DNA of 64,000 nucleotides from Chlorops oryzae (Eukaryota; Arthropoda; Insecta; Diptera; Chloropidae): the NCBI GenBank assembly GCA_020466095.1, contig CM035806.1, positions 130,644,422 to 130,708,421 on the forward strand. Direction: 5' to 3'. Of this stretch, positions 1-11,113 are shown one piece after another. Position 1 is the first letter of the stretch; each line of letters begins with the position of its first letter. A program made the position numbers and the translations under genes. The notes beneath the pieces were generated by a model. The model saw only the letters and a list, made by a program, of their open reading frames with translations. It searched no databases and had not been told where the DNA came from.

Positions 1-1741
1 AGATATTTGCATGAAATAAGGAATTTGAGCTTATATTTTGCCTCCTATTAAAATTTTAATAGCTGTTTATCTGAGTGAGGTATTCTATGGCCAGGTTCTC
101 TTTACTATAACACCCTTACTTTTTTCATTTTGAAACATGAATTTTAAAAATATATAAACTCCTTTTACGTCGAATTATCTTGCTTTTTAATTGGTTTTAT
201 TATGTTTTAAGAACTCTTTTGAGTACTCGGTTCAGTATCGATAAGAGCTTTGCGGTTAGAGTATTTGTGCATCGCTGACGAAGTCGTTCAATTTAAATGC
301 AATGTTGAATACTGAACTGCGGGGGTCGCAGATACTCAAATGTACTCTAAAATGAAGGAGCATCTCTACTTTGTTCTTTGCAAATTCAATTTTACTTAAA
401 AAGGGTCAAAATATAAAGTTACGGCATGTTTAAAAATCGCAAATTCTTCGACTTATTATTGACAGTCAGCTGATTTTTACTCAACTTCACCACACCATTT
501 GGAGCCATATAGCATTTTGACAGGCTTTCCCATACTGTAATACTTGCTCAAAACTTCTCAATACAATGTTGAAGCTGTTCGGCGTTCGGGAATTTTCGGG
601 TATTTTGGGTATTTCAGAAAAAGCATTAGCGTGCAAAACAAAAAAAACCGTTTTTACATACGGCGAATTGTTCTCTTGCATTTGAATCGTTGCAGTTAAC
701 AAACTGTTGTGCGTGAGTTTGCAACGTTTGAATGGAAAATATCGAAACTATTGAAATCGATGGGGAAGGTAGATTGAAACGATTTCTTGAATTTATTGAA
801 ACAATTTGATGAATTTATTGAACGTGTGACTTATTTTAGGATTATAAAAAGTCCCGCGAAGCCAGCCATATTTTGTCTCAAATTTCAAAAGGAGAAGGAA
901 ATGAGTTTTGTTAAATTTTTATTTTATTTATTTATTTTTTAGTTGTTTTAGTTTTAGTTGATGTTGTTTAAATGGTTCTTATTTTAATGTATTTAAACAT
1001 TAAGCTGTAAAATTTCTTCCTACGGAAGGCTTTAATTTTTCTTATTAGTTGAAATAATTAATAACATGATATATAATTTCACGCCTGGAAACAAAAACCA
1101 TTTCACTTTTATTTTTGATAACTGAACATCCGTACGTATATAAATGTATGTATGTATGTCATGAAATTGAGCATTTTCAATGGGCTCGAACTTAACACTG
1201 CAATAATAAAATTTCACTCGATCGAGCAACTCGAGATGTCGAATAGTTGTACTCATATTCGAATATGCGCGTCTCACTCGTACAACTATTCTCTGCTCCC
1301 GTTTTCATTCTCTTTCACACTCTTTGCTTCACGCAAACGAGTGGCAATGCTTACTGTGTTCATGTCGCTTGAATTAGTACAATGATGTTTTCGTAAACAT
1401 GTGAATGTATTCGAATACGCGAAAAGGCATACCCATGCAGGGCTCTAGCTTAAATCTTATTCGACAGTCGAATCAACATCGATTAACCGAACATCGACGT
1501 ACTTTTTAATATCGATATCTCTTTGAAAACAAAACTTGTTAAAAAAACAGTCGATTTCAACGATTTATTGTTTGATCGATATGTTTTCCGCGGTGTCAAC
1601 AGTGTTCACCATCGTACAAAATGTAGAAAATCCCAATTCCCACATTTTACACTACGCGAAAGTAAAAATTCCCTTTTCCCACTTGATCAAAATTTTTTAC
1701 TAAAAATCCCACAAAAAGGGAAAATTCCCACAAGTTCCCAG
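1..1741. other. gene-free AT-rich stretch
   Basis: I see no gene here. The reading frames are short and lack recognisable domains. Around 1600-1745 the sequence is rich in runs such as aaatcccaca and aattcccaca and ends in gcactg, which resembles the end of a hAT-type element, but I cannot find its partner end with confidence. Confidence 0.5.
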
Positions 1742-2012
1742 CACTGGTCGGCACGCTAGGAACAATTTTTGCGACAGCCACTCACACGTATTGCTTACGC
1801 TCTTGTCTCAGTTTGACGGGATCAGCCGAGCATGCAACATCGAGAGCGGGTATGCGGAAATTTATAGCTTTTTTCGTCAGTTTCAGCTCTTTTATGCTAC
1901 TTCTAGCTCTTATTTTTAGCTAGTTTCAGCATTTTTTTGTTTATTTTCAGTTATTTTTAGTAGCCGCTCTGCTCTCACTCACACAATTACATACCCATTT
2001 TGCCGACCCCTG
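1742..2012 (-). mobile_element. hAT-type MITE, copy 1 (left end damaged)
   Basis: This block is the reverse complement of the intact element at 2694-2965 over about 270 bp. Its right end is the intact terminus gccgacccctg. Its left end reads cactggtcggca instead of caggggtcggca and no target duplication is visible, so that end has mutated or been overrun by another element. Non-coding. Confidence 0.75.
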
Positions 2013-2693
2013 TTTTAAATATTCTACCACATACTAGGGATGGGTAGTGCAAATCTAGATTCGATTTTTTCGAATTTCGAACATTTTTTGAGCATTCGAC
2101 TATTCGATTCGAAAAGTGGCACTGCAAGTTCGATTTATTCGAATATATTCGAATTTTCAGAAAACATATATATCAGTATTCTTACAACTTGATAGTGCAT
2201 ATCTGTATATATTTTGGCACCATGATGAGGTCAGAAAGCAAGAGGAGTTGGCTGTAAAGTATTTTGGGGGAAAAAGAATTAAAATACTAGAAACATATAA
2301 AGCAAGACAATAGTCTTAGTAAATAAAATGTTCAATTAATTGTGATGAAAATTGTTTTAAATCAAATTTCCCGTTGATTGGTACTGGTTCCATAACCTTG
2401 TATGTGTTGAATATTTAATATAAGCTCGAAATTCAAACAATTTGTAAAGTGTTTTTAATTTGGACCCGTATAAAACATTCTTCGAAATACATTGATTTTA
2501 ATTCTTTTTCGTGTCTAACTTCATCCGAAAAGCGGCGAAATAAAAATCTAAACCAAATTCGTAAAATTTGTGTAGCAAGCCCGCAGAATTTTTTAAGTTA
2601 TTAAACGATTGTTAAGGTGCATGTCTGATCTTGATAAATGATACCCAACAGTGAAATGAAAATTGTCTTAACTAGTTGCAGGTCAATTTAAAC

Positions 2694-2965
2694 CAGGGGT
2701 CGGCAAAATGGGTATGTAATTGTGTGAGTGAGAGCAGAGCGGCTACGAAAAATAGCCGAAAATAAACAAAAAAAATGCTGAAAGTAGCTAAAAATAAAAG
2801 CTAGAAGTAGCATAAAAGAGCTAAAACTGACGGAAATAGCTATAAATTTCCGCATACCCGCTCTCGATGTTGCATGCTCGGCTGATCCCGTCAAACTGAG
2901 ACAAGAGCGTAAGCAATACGTGTGAGTAGCTGTCGCAAAAATTGTTCCTAGCGTGCCGACCCCTG
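2694..2965. mobile_element. hAT-type MITE, copy 2 (intact ends)
   Basis: This 272-bp non-coding element starts CAGGGGTCGGCA and ends TGCCGACCCCTG. It is flanked by a perfect 8-bp duplication ATTTAAAC (2686-2693 and 2966-2973). The interior carries a run of tagc/agct words. It is the intact reference for the inverted copy at 1742-2012. Confidence 0.9.
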
Positions 2966-3006
2966 ATTTAAACCCATTATGCTTTGCTCAAAAAGAGGCA
3001 CGCAAC

Positions 3007-3813
3007 CAGTGATGCCATTTCAGCCTTTTTTAAGTCAGATCTAGCCGTTTTTAAATCGGCTTAGCCGGTAAAAACATCAATTTGCTATTAGCTAAAAATC
3101 TAGCCTTTTTCTTGTGGTAAATAGCCTTTTCAGCTATTTTTTGTATTTCCTTGTTTTAAACCAAATTTTGCGGTGTGTTTCCGATGTAAACACAAAGATT
3201 TACAGTTTGGGACCGAATACACACCAAACCATGTCTACAGACTCGATATGCACATCTATATCTTGCTAAATGCAAAAAATTAAGTACTCGCATGACATTC
3301 CGAACCGGATACCAGCTTTTATGCATTTCAACAAGGACTGGAACGATATACTGTAAATGAAGACATACGCATACTCGTATATACTTTTATCAATTTGTTG
3401 AATTTTGATTTCTTTGATATTGTTGTGTTCTGTGTACTTATATTATAAGACCATTTCTAAATGAATCTGCCTGGGATTTTTTTAATTAGAAATTTTTCTC
3501 CGCGGAAAACAAATTGCCCTTAACGTCGATAATAGGAAAAGTTTGATGATATTTGCTGAAAAATTTTCGAAATTCTTGCTCCTTTTACATTTCCATCTCT
3601 GCTTGCTTAGAATGGGAGAAGTTTTTTTCAAATCAGCAGGGAAAAATTCCTTGGGAGCATTTAAAATCGGACGATGTTTGATAAAGCAGAACCAAAACAA
3701 AATATAAAAATAACAGCCTTTATTTTGGCCGTTTTCAAGATTTTTTTGGCCTTTTTTAGCCTTTTTTTTGAGCTTATCTAGCCGGTTTTCATTCGTAAGA
3801 GTTGGCATCACTG
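3007..3813. mobile_element. hAT-type non-autonomous element, CAGTGATGCCA family
   Basis: The ends are CAGTGATGCC and GGCATCACTG, flanked by the exact 8-bp repeat CACGCAAC (2999-3006 and 3814-3821). The interior of about 800 bp is rich in tagcc/cttttt words near both ends and has no convincing coding region. The same terminal word is used by the elements at 19601-20078 and 21863-22338, although their interiors look different. Confidence 0.88.
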
Positions 3814-4091
3814 CACGCAACAGGTAAAAAATAAGAGCGGGTAGAAGATCCTTAGAGAAAAAAATTCAGTTTTATGTTTTTATTTACAGTTTTTAACAGG
3901 GACCGTAACAGTTATAACTTTTATAATAAAATTTTAACAAAACCAGAACATTTTTGACTTTTATTTTATTTGAAAAAAAAAATTTACTGTTTAATATTGA
4001 CTTTTATGTTTCTAGTCAAACGATAACTTTTAAACTGAGACAAATATTTTTTTTTGTCAGACGAGATGTTTGTGGTTGTGACAGCCGAGCA

Positions 4092-4754
4092 CATATATTA
4101 CTATATGTGGCACTCCCAAACACAACCGAATTAGTGATGCTAGAATGTTTTGAGTACTCACTCAATTTTGTAACTAAGCATTCTTGCGTTGAAATTTTTT
4201 AATGTTTTCTTTTTAGTATACAACCTTTTAGGTTTTTGATGAAAGATTATGCAATGCTGTGCCCTTTTCAAGAGAGGAGTTCAAAAAAGAAGTAGTTTTT
4301 GTATTCATTTTAGCATGATTTGTTATAAGTACTTGAGCCATTAGTTTGGTATCGAGCTAGAATTTTTTCTACATCACTGAAAAGTTCATATCAGCTGTCC
4401 TGTTTTGTAAACAAACATTCGGTCATATTCGAAGCATGAGTGCTCTTCTTTAGCGTTGTTGAAGAACAAAAGGAAAATTTCACGTAAAGATTTTTGATAT
4501 TATATAAAAACCACATTTTAGTCGAAAAAAATGAGTTTTAACAAAAAATATTTGACGAACACTTATACATGCACATGAGTTATACCAAACATTTTGGTAC
4601 ATGTTACAAGATTTGAAAAGATTTGTTAGACCGGACCCGGAATTTCTCGGGGGCGTGCTACGTTTTTGATTTTGCCATAAGAATGCATGCAACGGGGGCC
4701 TACTTCAACTCAACAAGCATAGTTGTTGTAGAGTGCCACATATAGTAATATATG
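4092..4754. mobile_element. MITE, CATATATTACTATATG family, copy C
   Basis: The left end CATATATTACTATATGTGGC is mirrored at the right end. The element is flanked by the exact 8-bp repeat GCCGAGCA (4084-4091 and 4755-4762). It is longer than the family members at 17925-18157 and 21533-21769 but shares their terminus, which is itself nearly palindromic. Eight-bp duplications fit hAT or P-type transposases. Non-coding. Confidence 0.85.
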
Positions 4755-5001
4755 GCCGAGCATGTCATCTGTTTTCAGTGTTGCCCGTTTTTCAAGTAAA
4801 TTCGATTATTTTCGGTGGAAACTTCGATTCTACCGAATTTCGGCCCTCTTATGTTCGATTTAAAAAATTCGTACTTTTAGGGCAAAAGATCGATTTTATT
4901 CGATTTTCGAATATTCGAAAATCGAATTTACCCATCCCTACCACATACTGCTTAAGCCAACAAAATCAACACTCAGCAACTTTTGGTATAAGCCTACATC
5001 C

Positions 5002-5160
5002 CAGTGCCGTAGCAACCATAGGGGCAAGAGGGGGCTTTTCCCCCCCCACGCATTTTTGTTTTTGCCCATGAATAAAATTGAAAAAATAATTTTTCCCCCC
5101 CCACGCAAATTGGAAAAATAATTTTTTCCCCTCACGCAAAACAGAATTGCTACGGCACTG
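5002..5160. mobile_element. short hAT-type MITE
   Basis: This 159-bp element starts CAGTGCCGTAGCAA and ends TTGCTACGGCACTG, with a perfect 8-bp duplication CTACATCC on both sides (4994-5001 and 5161-5168). Inside are three runs of C followed by acgca. Confidence 0.9.
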
Positions 5161-5168
5161 CTACATCC

Positions 5169-6057
5169 TGAACTCTAAACACCATAATCGACTTCGGTTT
5201 TAATCGTAAAATTTTAATATTTTAATTCTTGCTATGGATCTGGAGGACATCACTTAATCTGCATTGAATAGCTCAATGGACGCAATTGTGTTTAGAAAAC
5301 AAGTCTAAGTATCCTGAAAGTTAAAAACTGACTTTTACGGAAAGGTTATTTTTATAAAATCAAAATAACAGGTGAGGTGGCACTTGCTACCAACTTACAA
5401 GTTAAGCTACGCACACTTATTTTTCAAAACAAACCGACGCATGTTTGTGCGTAGAGTGTGTACATGATATGCATGACAACGACGTGAGTTCATTTCAACC
5501 ACTTTAAAGAAGTGGTTTTAAGATACATATATTGTATATTTTCATGACGATTAAAACTAAATTGAACGTAATTAAATATTTGGCGCTAAACGGTTTTTAG
5601 AAAAAAAAAAAATACATTCAATTTTATTAAAATTTTTGAAAATTTAAACTATAGATATTTTATTATAAAAACATAAAATTTTATCTTTAAAGAACAAAAC
5701 TCATGAGTCATGACCGATATATCGTTTCATGCTTAAGGCGCATAGAGTTCGGATAGACCTAAACAAATTTCTCGTTTTACCGATATAAAAAAATGTAAAA
5801 CTGTGCGCTACTCGAAGAGAAGCACGACATCGTATAAAGCACTTCGGCTCGTTTGTAGTCTTGTTGTTCTATACTCTTTGCTGATAGGATTTATACGTTC
5901 TCTACGTTTGCCGAGCGACTGAGTGTAGGCTTTACAAAAATTGTGAGAGAGCTGTGAGCGGCTGACGACATAGGATTTGTTGATAAATCCAACATTGCTT
6001 TTAGCTGTATCACTGTTTATATGGCGTGTGGCACATCTTCTTATACTGATGTAGGAC
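5169..6057. other. gene-free stretch
   Basis: I see no gene or clear element in this stretch. It is A/T-rich, with an A run near 5600-5612. A minus-strand frame at 5808-6122 runs into the fold-back element that follows and has no recognisable domain. Confidence 0.5.
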
Positions 6058-6804
6058 TCATGTAGGAGTGTAGGTCTAAAGGTAGAAACACTCACGCACT
6101 GCGCCGCAGTGCCATCTGTCACATAGAAATCAAAATGTATGAAAATGTATGAAAGCAGACACTCAGAAAATTAAGGTGAAAACACTCACGCACTGCGGCG
6201 CACTGCGTGGCATGGCATAGCATAGCATGGCATAGAGAAAATTTGTAGTAAACAGTGACGCATAGCAATCAGCTGATTGATGAATGTTTCACACATATGT
6301 GCAGTGCTAGCCAGTAGTTTTGGAAAATTTCCCCTTTGTAGTCCTTAGAAAATCCCTATTTTCCCTATTAGTTTAGGTAAAATCCACGGAAGCCTTGGAT
6401 AATCTTGATTGTACTGAACGAAAAGCGTTTCTTGTAAGAATACATTTTGTTTCAAACTTTCCCTTTGTGCCAATAAGGAAAAACCTGATAAGTTGAATAT
6501 TTATGTTTTGAGAAAAAACCTTCAGAAGTCTTGCAACTCAATGCCGATAGTGTGGAGTTGATAAAACTGAACATCCTTTTTATATTTTTTTTTTAAGAAA
6601 AATGCCTTGTAATTCAGGATTTTTCAGCTCGCAAATGTAAAACTGCATGAAGCTAATTTTCATCATCTTCATCAAAAGTTTGAAGCCAAGATTCAAACTC
6701 AGCGAAGCAATTATGTCGAAAGATTTTTTTATTATTCTATAAACTTCACTATGCCAGTTATTTTAAAAAGGTTAAGAACTTAAAACGCTGATATATAGAA
6801 TTTA

Positions 6805-7097
6805 GTGGTATTCAAGCAGGCTCGGAAATAGCTGGTGCAAATTTTGCGCGCTGAAATTTTGAACTATTGCTTGAACGACCCTTATGCAAAGCGTGTGTAA
6901 AAATTTTGCGAAAACAGCTGGTTTTCAATGTTTTCTTTGTGAAAGAAGATTGAAGCAAATATCGCGCATATTTTGCCATCACAGTAGATGTGCAAAATTT
7001 CCGAGGCTGCGAAATATTTTTTCATTACAAATATAATTTCCGAGCTCGCGAAATTTCTCGAGGGCGCAAATTTTGACGTACACTGCTTGAATACCAC
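6805..7097. mobile_element. TA-type MITE, GTGGTATTCAAGCAG family, in left arm
   Basis: This 293-bp unit starts GTGGTATTCAAGCAG and ends with the inverted tgcttgaataccac, between two TA dinucleotides. That fits a Tc1/mariner-type target. It is mirrored at 8080-8369 because it sits inside the fold-back arm, so it inserted before the arms were copied. The interior is made of gcgcaaattttgc-like words. Confidence 0.8.
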
Positions 7098-8079
7098 TAT
7101 TGAAAACTCAGAGAAATATATTAAATACAGTGGATTTACAGGTTCATTTATTCAAATTACAATAAATATAAAATCCCACAGTAGAGAAAAAATCCCCTTT
7201 TTTGAAATTGTAGAAATCATGCAGAAAAATTCCCTCAATATGGGAAAACTGTCATAGTGGCAGCACTGCAAACGTGATTTGATTTGGCGGTGTCGACAAT
7301 ACTATAAATTGCAAAAACTCAACAAATTGACATATAAAATTAATTAATAAAAATAATAGTAATTTTCCATATTTTCTAGTTTTATGTTCTTAGAATTGAA
7401 AAAATTATATGAAAATGAACTAGAAATGGCAGCTCTGCCAGAAATAAGTGCTAGTCTCCAAACAATGGCAACACTACATCATCTGTCAAATTAGCATAGA
7501 AATCAAAAATCTATAGAACGCTATGCCATGCTATGCCATGCTAAAGGTAGAAACACTCACGCACTGCGCCGCAGTGCCATCTTCACATATGAATCAAAAT
7601 GTAAAATGTATGAAGCAGACACTCAGATTAAATTTAGAATGGCATAGCATGGCATAGCGTTCTATAGATTTTTGATTTCTATGCTAATTTGACAGATGAT
7701 GTAGTGTTGCCATTGTTTGGAGACTAGCACTTATTTCTGGCAGAGCTGCCATTTCTAGTTCATTTTCATATAATTTTTTCAATTCTAAGAACATAAAACT
7801 AGAAAATATGGAAAATTACTATTATTTTTATTAATTAATTTTATATGTCAATTTGTTGAGTTTTTGCAATTTATAGTATTGTCGACACCGCCAAATCAAA
7901 TCACGTTTTGCAGTGCTGCCACTATGACAGTTTTCCCATATTGAGGGAATTTTTCTGCATGATTTCTACAATTTCAAAAAAGGGATTTTTCTCTACTGTG
8001 GGATTTTATATTTATTGTAATTTGAATAAATGAACCTGTAAATCCACTGTATTTAATATATTTCTCTGAGTTTTCAATA

Positions 8080-8369
8080 GTGGTATTCAAGCAGGTACGC
8101 AAAATTTGCGCCCTCGGAAATTTCGCGAGCTCGGAAATTATTTTGTATGAAAAATAGTTTCCGCAGCCTCGGAAATTTTGCACATCTACTGTGATGCGCA
8201 AAATATGCGCGATATTTGCTTCTCCTTCTTTCACCAAAGAAAACATTGAAACCAGCTGTTTTCGCAAAATTTTTACACACGCTTTGCATAAGGGTCGTTC
8301 AAGCAATAGTTCAAAATTTCAGCGCGCAAAATTTGCACCTAGCTATTTCCGAGCCTGCTTGAATACCAC
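8080..8369. mobile_element. TA-type MITE, GTGGTATTCAAGCAG family, in right arm
   Basis: This is the inverted counterpart of 6805-7097, carried in the right arm of the fold-back element. The ends and TA flanks are the same. It differs by scattered substitutions and small indels, which shows the arms have diverged slightly since they were formed. Confidence 0.8.
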
Positions 8370-9476
8370 TAATATTCTATATATCAGCGTTTTAAGTTCT
8401 TAACCTTTTTAAAATAACTGAGCATAGTGAAGTTTATAGAATAAGTAAAAAAAAATCTTTCGACATAATTGCTTCGCTGAGTTTGAATCTTGGCTTCAAA
8501 CTTTTGATGAAGATGATGAAAAAGCTTCATGCAGTTTACATTTGCGAGCTGAAAAATCCGGAATTACAAGGCATTTTTCTATAAAAAAAAAATATAAAAA
8601 GGATGTCAGTTTTATCAACTCCACACTATCGGCAGTTGAGTTGCAAGACTTTGAAGCGTTTTTTCTCAAAACATAAAATTTCCAACTTATTCAGTTTTTC
8701 CTTATTGGCACAAACATAGTTTGAAAAAAATGTATTCCTTACAAAGAAACGCTTTTCGTTCAGTACAATCAAGATTATCCAAAGGTTTCCGTGGGATTTT
8801 ACCTAAACTAATAGGGAAAATAGGGATTTTCTAAGGACTACAAAGGGGAAATTGTCCAAAACTACTGGCAGCACTGCACATATGTGTGAAACATTCATCA
8901 ATCAGCTGATTGCTATGCGTCACTGTTTACTACAAATTTTCTCTATGCCATGCTATGCTATGCCATGCTATGCTATGCCATGCCACGCAGTGCGCCGCAG
9001 TGCGTGAGTGTTTTCACCTTAACTCTTCTTTTTCCTAATTCCTGCAATGTGTTAGAGCTACGCTGCTTCAACATATGCATATAGCACAAGGAAAAGAGAA
9101 GCATGCTATGGCAGCGAAATCTTTAGCTCTGCTATGGTGAAACGCATTGCCACTTTTATTTTTAATTTTGGGAGATTTTCGAGATCATTACATATAAAAT
9201 ATCTACCAAAATCATAAAATGATATGAAAAGCTTGAAAAATATAAAATTAATCTAGGAAACTCAATATCAAGGAGAAATGTAAATTGTCTTTTTAGTCCT
9301 ATCCTGTTCGCATAACTTTTTGATCACACTGTTTCAGCAAAAATACTAAATTCTATGTACAATGAAATTCGTAGTCGTAGTCAAAAATGTATGTAAATTT
9401 ATTACAAAATGAAAACATTCGTGCACATTAAGCAAAAACATATCGTAATACATTTATTAAAGTTTCAAGGTTTCCT

Positions 9477-9765
9477 TCATGGTAGGACTGTAGGTCTAAC
9501 TGTCGACGTCGAAAAGCCTCTGCCGCGATGGGGAAATACACCATTAGGCAGGTATAGGAAATTCAACAAATTGGGGAAATTCACCAAAAAGCTACCAACA
9601 AAAACCTTAAGCAGGAATCGGAAATTCAACAAATTCGAGAAATTCACCAGAAAACTACCAACAACAATACGGGTAGACACAAAGTGGCACTATGATGCCA
9701 CTTGCAAGAAAATTATCAAAGAAACACGGCGTCAGCTCGGTGTTTTATATTGCTTGAAAAGTTCA
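9477..9765. repeat. centre of outer fold-back element with 63-bp direct repeat
   Basis: Two adjacent blocks (about 9556-9607 and 9619-9671) both read as variants of aggaaattcaacaaatt followed by aaattcacca and ctaccaaca. The block starts with a copy of the outer element's terminal word. No function is visible. Confidence 0.55.
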
Positions 9766-10255
9766 TAATTGAAACTTTAATAAATATATTACGATATGTT
9801 TTTGCTTAATGTGCGCGAATGTTTTCATTTTGTAATAAATTGACATACATTTTTGACTACGGCTACGAATTTGATTGTACATAGAATTTAGTATTTTTGC
9901 TGAAACAGTGTGATCAAAAAGTTATGTGTGCAAGGTAGGACTAAAAGAACAATTTCTATTTTTTCTTAATATTGAAAATCCTTGATTAGTTTTATGTTTT
10001 TCAAGCTTTTCATGGCATTTTATGAGTTTGGTAGATATTTTGTATGTAATGTACTCGAAAATCGCCCAAAATTAAAAATAAAAGTGGCAATGCATTTCAC
10101 CACAGCAGAGCTAAAAATTTCGCTGCCATAGCATGCTTCTCTTTTCCTCATGCTATATGCCTATGTGAAGCAGCGTAGCTCTAACACATTGCAGGGATTA
10201 GGAAGAAGATGAGTTAGACCTACAGTCCTATATGCTTATACTTTATTGTCTTTGC

Positions 10256-10480
10256 TTAAACCACAAAAGCGTACTATGTTTGGCTATGAAAAACACATTT
10301 CAAAATAGTGAAATTTAAAAGTTTGCGAATTTCGCTAATTGTGGTCATGGTCTAACTTAAACCACAAAAGAGTACTATGTTTGGCTATGAAAAACACACT
10401 TCAAAATATTGAAAATTAAAAGGTTGCGAATTTCGCGAATTGTGGTCATGGTCTAATTGAAACCACAAAAGAGTACTAAA
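10256..10480. repeat. 101-bp tandem repeat, about 2.2 copies
   Basis: Units start at 10256, 10357 and 10457 with ttaaaccacaaaag-like words. Each contains gcgaatttcgcgaattgtgg and catggtcta. On the opposite strand the unit matches the 101-bp repeat at 59230-60115, including the tcaaaatagtgaaatttaaa block. Confidence 0.85.
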
Positions 10481-10836
10481 TCGAATACACAGTTGAAGTG
10501 CTTTTCTCAATAAAAACATTTGGGCCCTTTGTTGTTTTCCGATTCGAAATTTCGATTTCATATTTCAATAAAATTTGTTCTGGAAAATAAAAAGAGATAA
10601 CAAATTTTAAAATTCAATGCTACTATTCTTTTTTAGAGTATGAAGTGAAAAAAATTGCATACAAAACACAAATCGTGTTAGGTACCGGATTCCTAAGGGA
10701 TTTCACAAAACATTTTTTTATACAAACCATGTCCTGACAATTACTTATACAACAAAAAAGGAAAAATTCAAATCGGTTGAGCCGTACTCAAGTGATGCGA
10801 TTACATACATTTTCGGCATTTCATTTTTATATATAT
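10256..10836 (-). mobile_element. Helitron 5' fragment, minus strand
   Basis: Read on the minus strand, the sequence ending at 10836 begins tatatataaaaatgaaatg and continues with gtatgtaatcg and an accgattt-like word. This matches the layout of the Helitron 5' end at 58928 (tctatatatataaaaatc). Further in it carries the same 101-bp repeat as that Helitron. Its outer end is cut by the LTR retrotransposon that begins at about 10837. No Rep coding sequence is present in this copy. Confidence 0.7.
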
Positions 10837-11113
10837 GTCGTTGTGGAATATCCTAGGTATAGATATGTTGTTTTGTAATATCCTACATATAAATTGCTAA
10901 TAAACGAATGTAAACTCTTCTAATCAGAGTAGGCTGTTTCGTCAAGTCAGTGTTTCGAGAGCAAGGTTAAAAAATAAAGCTTTTTATTGCTAAGTAGGCT
11001 TTGAGTATAAAGCTAGACAGTCGATGTGGAAAGCTAATGAGAGAAATAATACATTAATTAAACGAAGTCGAATGACTAACGATTCGCACAGTAACGCCGG
11101 AAACCTGAATTTA
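10837..11113 (+). repeat. 5' LTR/leader region of Ty3/gypsy-type element
   Basis: The segment from tgtcgttgtgg onward is repeated at 16382-16515 and, after an inserted element, at 18654-18795. Shared words include tcctaggtatagatatgttg, aataaacgaatgtaaac and ctgtttcgtcaagtcagtg. The exact LTR end and primer-binding site could not be fixed. Compared with the second copy this one has many extra single bases. Confidence 0.65.

Larger units (their letters stand above)
2035..4940. mobile_element. hAT-like element with 8-bp target duplication, carrying nested insertions
   Basis: The left end TAGGGATGGGTA at 2035 is mirrored by TACCCATCCCTA ending at 4940. Both are flanked by the identical 8-bp sequence CCACATAC (2027-2034 and 4941-4948). 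Next to each end lies an A/T-rich stretch full of ttcgaa and tcgaatattcga words. An 8-bp duplication is typical of the hAT superfamily. I see no transposase. Three smaller elements (2694-2965, 3007-3813, 4092-4754) lie inside, each with its own duplication, so this is the oldest insertion of the nest. Confidence 0.8.
6080..9019. mobile_element. inner fold-back element, about 2.9 kb, TAA target duplication
   Basis: Two arms of about 1.37 kb (6171-7540 and 7640-9019) are inverted copies of each other, separated by about 100 bp. The ends are AGGTAGAAACACTCACGCAC on the left and the inverted AGGTGAAAACACTCACGCAC on the right, flanked by TAA (6077-6079 and 9020-9022). The spacer 7541-7640 is a direct copy of the first 90 bp (6080-6170). 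Blocks of ggcatagcat repeats lie next to each arm end. A 3-bp TAA site is what PIF/Harbinger elements use, but no transposase is present, so the superfamily is unproven. Confidence 0.8.
6058..10230. mobile_element. outer fold-back element (arms split by a second fold-back element)
   Basis: The right arm (about 9766-10230) is the reverse complement of 9021-9476, and the match continues across the inner element to 6058-6079: removing 6080-9022 restores gtgtaggtctaactcttc, matching gagttagacctacagtcc on the right. Arms are about 460 bp. The centre (9477-9765) starts with another copy of the terminal word gtaggactgtaggtctaact and holds two copies of a block of about 63 bp. The open frame at 9409-9768 lies over this centre and has no known domain. 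Confidence 0.7.
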
